A DNA stretch of 8,086 nt from Puniceicoccales bacterium (lineage in GTDB: Bacteria; Verrucomicrobiota; Verrucomicrobiia; Opitutales; UBA953): assembly GCA_031289285.1 (NCBI GenBank), contig JAITPT010000209.1:1-8086 (forward strand). The letters run 5' to 3'. The translations under genes were made by a program, and so were the position numbers. The number at the start of each line of letters is the position of its first letter. Positions within the stretch are counted from its first letter, which is position 1. Positions 1-5,119 of this stretch are shown here, in pieces. The notes beneath the pieces are model-generated. The model was not told where the DNA came from and did not search any database. It was given only the letters and a program-made list of their open reading frames with translations.

Positions 1-1
1 C

Positions 2-340
2 GGCGAGACGCTGCTTTTTGCATCGGGGCAAGCAGTGCGTGTGACGCGCGAATGCGGCGGCGCGGACTTTTTTTCGATGGTTTGCGCTCTGCTCGCGTGG
101 CAATTTGTCCCGTGTCGGGCGCGGCGGATAGTGCTGTTTCCGTTGGCAGCATGGGGAGTCACGATGTTGGTAAATGCGATGCGCGTAATTGCAACGGTTT
201 GGACACGCACTTTGGGCGGGGCGCTTTTGCCAGAACGCCTGGAAGCCGCCACGCATTTGCTCACCGGCGTTTTGGTCTTTTTTCCGTCTTTGCTCGCCGT
301 CTGGCTAATCTCCAAACGGCTGGCGAGGCGCGAGCGGTGA
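2..340 (+). CDS. xrtK: Exosortase family membrane protease, probably exosortase K (3' part only)
   Basis: Exosortases are integral membrane cysteine transpeptidase/proteases that recognise a short motif at the C terminus of secreted proteins and cleave before a transmembrane helix. The frame is open from the window edge, so the N-terminal part lies outside; about 112 C-terminal residues are present. What is seen is the conserved catalytic series: Cys (codon 53-55) in ECGGADFF, Arg (codon 182-184) in NAMRVI, and His (codon 254-256) in EAATHLLTG. These sit in or next to hydrophobic segments (MVCALLAW, IVLFPLAAWGVTMLV, LTGVLVFFPSLLAVWLI), and the protein ends in a basic tail. This Cys-Arg-His order and the membrane setting are exosortase/archaeosortase hallmarks. 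The subtype K is inferred from the short length after the Cys and above all from the adjacent MSEP-CTERM-like substrate gene. A GTG at 35 could be mistaken for a start, but coding sequence clearly continues upstream of it. Confidence 0.8.
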   Translation, partial: GETLLFASGQAVRVTRECGGADFFSMVCALLAWQFVPCRARRIVLFPLAAWGVTMLVNAMRVIATVWTRTLGGALLPERLEAATHLLTGVLVFFPSLLAVWLISKRLARRER

Positions 341-404
341 TCTGCTGAGAACGCCGGAAACTTTTTTTCTTTCGCTCCGTTTGTTTTTGGTCGAGTCTTG
401 CGGC

Positions 405-3400
405 ATGTCTTCTGAACAGCCCCCGTCTTTGCCAACAGCAGCGGCAGTGCCGCCCGCGCTAAGGCTTCCGCCAACGCCCACGCCTCCGTCGTCTTCCGCG
501 CCTCCCGCCTCCGCGCCGCCGCCGCCCTCGCAACCGACCCCGCCGCTGAGGTCTGCGCCGCCGTCGCGTTCGTTGTTTCCCCGCGCACTAAAGAGTCCGC
601 TTTGTGCGCTGTTGGCGGTCACGCTGCCTGTGCTTTTGCTGACGGTGCTCAACGCGCTTACGTTTTGGGATCTCTGGGGTAGCGCGAAACCTGAGGCTGT
701 CCGTCGCTTCTTTGACGTTGGCTGGCGCTCAGAAAAGCGGCACGTCTATGCGGTCTTTCTTCTCGTGCTCGGTCTTCTGCCTGCATTGCTTGCGACGGGA
801 TTTGCCGTGCGTGCCAAAATCCGCAAAAAAGCATTTCCCTTTATCGGCCAATTTTTGATAGCTCTTGCGTGTGTCGCCTATCTTGGCGTCTTTTTCTTTT
901 TTCCACTACAAGACACTCTCTGGCGACACACACCGGATTGGATGTTCTGTGAGTCGTTTCATCTCTGGCAACTCGCTGCGATGACACCGGGGATTTTCCT
1001 CGCCTTGTGGCGTCTTGCTGCACACCCGCTCCCCCTTTCGACTGTCAAAGACTTTATCGTCTCTATTTTGGCGACCTTTGGTGTCCCCATCGGATTATAT
1101 TTAGGGTTTCTTTTTATGTTCAAATTTATATTCGGGTATGGCAGTTCCGTTATTTTGATATGTGGCATTCTCATCGTCGGCACAATTATCTTCTATCTCG
1201 GCCTGCTGCGCCTTCTGATGTTGATTTGGCGGGTTGTCTCTACAAAAAATAAAAGCAATGGCATTCTGCACAGTATCTGCATTTTCATTGTGGCATTTGT
1301 ATTACCGATAGGAGGGTTACTGTTGAACGAAAAACTTCCCTTTCCCGCCGATTATCAAAACCCGTGGTTCTACGTGCTCGTTGTTCTGAATGCCTTCGCA
1401 CTGCTCGCGCCGATTTTTCTGTGTCGCAAGAAGATAAGTTCCGAAACCGTCGGCGTAACTCTCACTGTCGCTCCTGCTTCCGTGTCTTCGTCCGTCGTTC
1501 GCATTCTCGCCTTGATCACGCTTGCGTTGCGTTGGGCGTTGTTTCCGTTCTCGCTATATTTCTTTGTCGTATTTCTGCCCTTCGCGCCGTTTTCGATCTT
1601 GGCAATCCTTTGCATAGGTGTGGGCTTCTTAATCCTCTCTCCCACGTTGCTTTTTATCCTCCATTTCTTGGCGTTGCGGCAAGACGTTGCGGAGTGGAAA
1701 GGTTCCCGCAGAAAGGGTTTCGCATTTGCCGCGCTTGCTGCCGCCGCACTGCCGCTCGGTTTTATTGCCAACGCGGAATACGACCGTTACGCACTTCGCA
1801 CATTGTTCAGTGGCGGTTTGCGCGATTACTCTGTTGACTCGTCAGCACCAGTCTCTCCGCAAAAAGCGCGGCGCATTTTGCGCAACGCTGAGTCCTTCAG
1901 GGATGGTGCGCAAATTCCCTATCTTGACAACTGGTATAACTGGCGTGTTTTCAACAATCTGATGTTGTCAGATGGAAAATTCGCAGAATTGTGGAGTGCG
2001 TTTGTCGGGAAGGAAGATGTTAAAAAAGAAGAACGAAAAGAACAAGGCGGTGCATCTGCATGGGAAGCCCTCTCTGAGATTAGCAGGAGCAGAAGCAGGG
2101 TAAGGGGAAGGAGCATGGGAAGTGTGGATCGCCGTTGGTCACCACGACCACCCGACTCTGAATTGGTGGGCACCACAGTGACAGTGCAAAGAGTCTCCGA
2201 ACTCGAAACCGAGGCGCGGGTTTGCCTGAAAGTTCGTGCCTTCTCAAACAGAGGAGTTGGCTCCGAATACAACACTCCTATCACGCTGCCGCCGGGTGTA
2301 TGGGTGAGCGGGCTAAAACTAAAAATCGACGGCAAATGGGAAGACGGAAAAATCATTGAGCGTAAAGCCGCCGAGTGGGTTTATCGCAGAATTACAGCGG
2401 TATCCCAAGACCCCGCTTTTTTGCGTTATGAGGCCGACGGTTCTTTGCGCCTTAGCGTCTTCCCTGTTGATGCGGGCCAAGGTCGCGAAGTAGAAATTTC
2501 TTTTCTCTTTCCAACGGGTCTCGCTGACTCGGTGAAAATCGGTGACCGCACCGTGCATTTCGACGGTGCGGCTCCTGTTAGGCCAATGCTTGCAACCGCT
2601 GCTGGTGTGGTCGCTACCAACGGCTTGCCGTCTGCTGCCGCTCACGAACTTCGCAGCGAAACCTGCCTTATCGTAGATTGTAGCAAAGGACAAAATTGGG
2701 CGGTGCCGAGTTTTCGCGATAAATTAAAACGGCTTGCCTCGCGAGAATTATCGTCCGTCGGCACAATCATTTTTTCCAATTATAAAACATTCACATTGCC
2801 AGTGTCCGTTGGTGGACAAAGTGCTGAGATAACTGCTGCTGCGTTCGACGATATATTTGCCAAATACCATCCCGCCGAATACGGAGGTTTCAATATAAAC
2901 GACGCATTGCGCCGCGCCTCGCGCTACTATGCGTTGCGTTTTAACGAGTCTGACCCAGCGACGTGGCGCGCCCCTGTTTTCGTCGTGGTGAACAATCGAA
3001 ACGCCTCCGGCAGATTTGCGAGCGACGTTGGCTCACCGAACTCCGAAACCCGCGCCGCTCTGCGAAACGAATTGCCCATGCTGGACATCGCCGGAATGAT
3101 GAATCCGCAAACTGATTTTGTCCCACTTCGCATTGGCGAAGAGACCCGCTGGCTCCCTGTTGTTGATGCGGGCTTGTGTATCTTTACAGGCGATGCTGCC
3201 GTCGGAAACCTCTTCGATGCCAATGGGCAATTCCCCGCTTTCTTTACTAAAAACGCTGTCGCTGCCGTCGCTGCTGCTGCCCTGCCGGAAGTGCGTTTGC
3301 CTGCCACTTCGCGTTGGGCGCAAGGCGCGGCGGCGTGGCGTTTGCAACGCCGCTACGAGGAAGCCCCGGCGGCGGGCGATTTGCGCCGCGACATTTTGCG

Positions 3401-3641
3401 TATCAGCCGCGACAGCGGTGTGATGACTTCCGCAGGTGCCTACATCGTTGTTGAAAATAATGCCCAGTGGAAAATGCTCGATTCGAGACAACGCCAAACT
3501 CTCGCAAGAAATGACAACCTTGAGGTGAACGAACTCCGCGCTCCTGCCCCCGACATCTGGGTGCTCCTCCTTTGCGTCGCCGTCTTTTTCTTTGCCCGCA
3601 AACTCTGGCGCAAAGTCTTTCGCGCATCTGTCAAAACCTAA
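405..3641 (+). CDS. MSEP-CTERM-type polytopic membrane protein with VIT and vWA-like domains, probable exosortase K substrate
   Basis: A 1078-residue protein; function unknown. Order of parts: a Pro/Ser/Ala-rich cytoplasmic tail (about 5-58); about 11 hydrophobic segments (near 65-87, 114-136, 144-166, 186-205, 217-243, 248-276, 287-307, 321-340, 364-391, 394-424, 438-457); a VIT-type domain (about 589-704, with ERKAAEWVYRR and a following DPAFL); a vWA-like domain (from about 753) whose first metal motif is DCSKG (758-762). The C-terminal tail is APAPDIW (1046-1052), a hydrophobic stretch to about 1064, then RKLWRKVFR. This tripartite tail has the form of exosortase sorting signals, with APAPD in place of the PEP or MSEP motif. 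Large VIT-containing membrane proteins coded next to exosortase K are known as the MSEP-CTERM family; membership here is by architecture and context. ATG 405 gives MSSEQPP; an in-frame TTG at 381 is less likely. No clear ribosome binding site precedes it. The gene starts 64 nt after the exosortase, so co-transcription is plausible. Confidence 0.82.
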   Translation: MSSEQPPSLPTAAAVPPALRLPPTPTPPSSSAPPASAPPPPSQPTPPLRSAPPSRSLFPRALKSPLCALLAVTLPVLLLTVLNALTFWDLWGSAKPEAVRRFFDVGWRSEKRHVYAVFLLVLGLLPALLATGFAVRAKIRKKAFPFIGQFLIALACVAYLGVFFFFPLQDTLWRHTPDWMFCESFHLWQLAAMTPGIFLALWRLAAHPLPLSTVKDFIVSILATFGVPIGLYLGFLFMFKFIFGYGSSVILICGILIVGTIIFYLGLLRLLMLIWRVVSTKNKSNGILHSICIFIVAFVLPIGGLLLNEKLPFPADYQNPWFYVLVVLNAFALLAPIFLCRKKISSETVGVTLTVAPASVSSSVVRILALITLALRWALFPFSLYFFVVFLPFAPFSILAILCIGVGFLILSPTLLFILHFLALRQDVAEWKGSRRKGFAFAALAAAALPLGFIANAEYDRYALRTLFSGGLRDYSVDSSAPVSPQKARRILRNAESFRDGAQIPYLDNWYNWRVFNNLMLSDGKFAELWSAFVGKEDVKKEERKEQGGASAWEALSEISRSRSRVRGRSMGSVDRRWSPRPPDSELVGTTVTVQRVSELETEARVCLKVRAFSNRGVGSEYNTPITLPPGVWVSGLKLKIDGKWEDGKIIERKAAEWVYRRITAVSQDPAFLRYEADGSLRLSVFPVDAGQGREVEISFLFPTGLADSVKIGDRTVHFDGAAPVRPMLATAAGVVATNGLPSAAAHELRSETCLIVDCSKGQNWAVPSFRDKLKRLASRELSSVGTIIFSNYKTFTLPVSVGGQSAEITAAAFDDIFAKYHPAEYGGFNINDALRRASRYYALRFNESDPATWRAPVFVVVNNRNASGRFASDVGSPNSETRAALRNELPMLDIAGMMNPQTDFVPLRIGEETRWLPVVDAGLCIFTGDAAVGNLFDANGQFPAFFTKNAVAAVAAAALPEVRLPATSRWAQGAAAWRLQRRYEEAPAAGDLRRDILRISRDSGVMTSAGAYIVVENNAQWKMLDSRQRQTLARNDNLEVNELRAPAPDIWVLLLCVAVFFFARKLWRKVFRASVKT

Positions 3642-3647
3642 ACCCTG

Positions 3648-3697
3648 AAAAACCGAAAATCGGCGATACGGTGTTTCTTCTTTTTGTCGGTTTTTTT
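3648..3697 (+). terminator. Possible rho-independent terminator after the MSEP-CTERM gene
   Basis: A 9-bp perfect inverted repeat, AAAAACCGA (3648-3656) and TCGGTTTTT (3687-3695), runs into a seven-T tract at 3691-3697. A smaller alternative stem, CCGA/TCGG around AAA (3653-3663), competes with it. The 30-nt loop is long and the stem has only three G-C pairs, so this is a weak candidate. Its place just after the stop codon and before dapB fits termination. Confidence 0.35.
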
Positions 3698-3715
3698 GTA
3701 GTTATTGACGCGGGG

Positions 3716-3738
3716 GCGGGGATGTGAAATCTCCCCGC
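3716..3738 (+). promoter_or_regulatory. Stem-loop just upstream of the dapB start codon
   Basis: GCGGGGA (3716-3722) pairs perfectly with TCCCCGC (3732-3738) around a 9-nt loop, ending 5 nt before the dapB ATG. It occupies the position where a ribosome binding site would lie. It has no following T tract, so it is unlikely to be a terminator. It could affect translation initiation of dapB if it lies within the mRNA leader, or be a protein-binding inverted repeat; nothing in the sequence decides which. Confidence 0.35.
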
Positions 3739-3743
3739 GCTTT

Positions 3744-4475
3744 ATGCCAATTTCGATTTTGCTAAACGGAGCCAAAGGGCGCATGGGCGGGGCGATTGTC
3801 GCTGCCGCCGCAGAGGCGGGGGTGGGCATCGCAGCCGCCTTCGACGCAGGGGACGACCCAGAGCGCGGCATCGCGCCCGCCGACGTCGCAATTGATTTCA
3901 GCCACCACACTGCCACGTTGCCGTTGGCGCGTGTGTGCGCCGCGCACGGCAAACCGCTCGTCATCGGCACCACTGGCCACACCGACGCCGAGCGCGAGGG
4001 CATTCTCGCTGCTGTCGCGGGGAAAATTCCGGTGGTCTGGGCGGGCAACTATTCTGTCGGCGTCACGTTGCTAAACCACTTGGCAAAAGTCGCCGCGACA
4101 GCCCTCGACGCGAGTTACCAAATCGAGTTGGTGGAGATGCACCACCGGCACAAAAAAGATGCGCCGAGCGGCACTGCCGAAAAGCTCCTGCAAATCTTGC
4201 GGACGGCGCGTGGTTTGCCGCCGGAGTCGGAACGCCACGGGCGGCGCGGCCTCACGGGCGAACGTCCGCAAAACGAAATCGGAGTCCACGCCTTGCGCGG
4301 CGGTGATGTAGTCGGCGACCACACGGTGATTTTTGCGGGCGAGGGCGAGCGGGTTGAGCTTGTGCATAAGGCGTCGAACCGCGCCATTTTTGCGAACGGT
4401 GCCTTGCGCGCGGCGCAATGGGCCATCGGGAAAAGCCCGGGTGTTTATGGCATGGAAGATGTCTTGGGGCTTTGA
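3744..4475 (+). CDS. dapB: 4-hydroxy-tetrahydrodipicolinate reductase
   Basis: This cytoplasmic enzyme reduces 4-hydroxy-2,3,4,5-tetrahydrodipicolinate with NAD(P)H to tetrahydrodipicolinate, in the diaminopimelate branch that feeds lysine and peptidoglycan. The 243-residue length is normal for the family (about 240-270). Seen in the protein: the Rossmann nucleotide loop GAKGRMG (9-15), GTTGH (75-79), GNYSVGV (101-107), and the family signature EMHHRHKKDAPSGTA (131-145), in which His133 and Lys137 match the catalytic His and Lys of the E. coli enzyme. The C terminus (SPGVYGMEDVLGL) is complete. ATG 3744 starts exactly at the first beta strand (ISILLNGAKG); an in-frame TTG at 3705 would add 13 residues without family support. 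No Shine-Dalgarno sequence is seen. The gene stands alone: 102 nt separate it from the gene before, and it converges with nrdG. No other lysine-pathway gene is in the window. Confidence 0.97.
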   Translation: MPISILLNGAKGRMGGAIVAAAAEAGVGIAAAFDAGDDPERGIAPADVAIDFSHHTATLPLARVCAAHGKPLVIGTTGHTDAEREGILAAVAGKIPVVWAGNYSVGVTLLNHLAKVAATALDASYQIELVEMHHRHKKDAPSGTAEKLLQILRTARGLPPESERHGRRGLTGERPQNEIGVHALRGGDVVGDHTVIFAGEGERVELVHKASNRAIFANGALRAAQWAIGKSPGVYGMEDVLGL

Positions 4476-4504
4476 GACTGGGAGCGGTAGTCGTGGTGCG
4501 CGGG

Positions 4505-4599
4505 TGGACGGAGTGGACGAGGTGGACGGTGTGGACGAGGTGGACGGAGTGGACGGTGTGGACGAGGTGGACTGGGTGGACGAAGTGGACGGTGTGGAG
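4505..4599. repeat. 9-bp tandem minisatellite, ten units, between dapB and nrdG
   Basis: Ten consecutive 9-bp units of the form TGGACNNNG fill 4505-4594, followed by a partial unit TGGAG. Labelling TGGACGGAG as A, TGGACGAGG as B and TGGACGGTG as C, the order is A B C B A C B, then TGGACTGGG, TGGACGAAG, C. The TGGAC core is invariant and variation is confined to the last four bases. The period is a multiple of three, so frames stay open through it (Val-Asp-Gly/Glu or Trp-Thr-Xaa repeats), but no plausible start or gene context supports translation. It lies 30 nt after the dapB stop and 14 nt before the end of nrdG. Confidence 0.9.
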
Positions 4600-4613
4600 T
4601 GTGGCAGCTTTTT

Positions 4614-5072
4614 TTAACGCAGTCGGAGGATGCGTTGGTTGCGGGAGCCGCGAAAGGGGAGACGGGGGTCGCGCTCCGCTAAGATGAAGGGGCCGTCAAC
4701 CAACACATCTATTTCCGCCAGTAGCGGGGCGAAGCAGGTGTCCGCCAACAATTGCTCGTGCGTGAAACCAGTGTAGCACCAGATGTCCCACGAGAGTTGG
4801 CGGCGGGCGTAGCGGGCGATGTCGGCACAGGCAGCTATTTGCAAAAACGGTTCGCCGCCGGAGAGCGTTAGGCCGCGCTGACGGCGGTGTTGGCGTAGCT
4901 CCATTTTGACCAGCTCGACATCGCGCTCAAAACCGCCGTCGAGGGCGTGCGTGCGCGGGTTGTGGCAACCCAGACATTTGAGGAGACAGCCCTGCGTCCA
5001 GAGGACGGTGCGCAGGCCGTCGCCGTCAACGATGCTGTCCCTCTGCAGCGGCGCGGCGAGGCGGATGGTCAC
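4614..5072 (-). CDS. nrdG: Anaerobic ribonucleoside-triphosphate reductase activating protein (radical SAM)
   Basis: NrdG is a cytoplasmic radical-SAM enzyme. It reduces S-adenosylmethionine through a 4Fe-4S cluster and abstracts hydrogen from a glycine of NrdD, generating the glycyl radical that NrdD needs. The 152-residue length matches the family (about 150-170). Seen: RDSIVDGDGLRTVLWTQGC near the start, the cluster-binding CX3CX2C motif at Cys29, Cys33 and Cys36 (GCLLKCLGCHNP), the SAM-binding GGE at 72-74 (TLSGGEPF), then a WDIWCYTGFT segment and VDGPFI typical of NrdG. The frame is open upstream to 5294, but that part overlaps nrdD and is Arg/Pro-rich without family similarity. GTG 5072, giving VTIRLAAPLQRDSIVDG, is the best start and leaves a 47-nt gap after the nrdD stop. 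No Shine-Dalgarno sequence is visible. It is the second gene of an nrdD-nrdG operon, and its stop codon lies in a seven-T tract (4609-4615). Confidence 0.95.
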   Translation of the reverse strand: MTIRLAAPLQRDSIVDGDGLRTVLWTQGCLLKCLGCHNPRTHALDGGFERDVELVKMELRQHRRQRGLTLSGGEPFLQIAACADIARYARRQLSWDIWCYTGFTHEQLLADTCFAPLLAEIDVLVDGPFILAERDPRLPFRGSRNQRILRLR

Positions 5073-5119
5073 GGCGGAAAAAGGGTGGGCGGAAAAAAGG
5101 CGTCTGGGTAGGCGTCTTG

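Noticed and set aside
381..404. TTG start at 381 for the MSEP-CTERM-type gene
   Set aside because: ATG 405 lies only eight codons downstream, and TTG starts are rarer. No ribosome binding site favours the longer form.
3642..3743. Lysine riboswitch before dapB
   Set aside because: The whole gap is only 102 nt, and none of the conserved long-helix arrangement of the lysine aptamer can be recognised.
4333..4617. Open frame through the minisatellite giving Val-Asp-Gly/Glu repeats
   Set aside because: It begins inside dapB in another frame and stays open only because the repeat period is nine. There is no independent start or context supporting translation.
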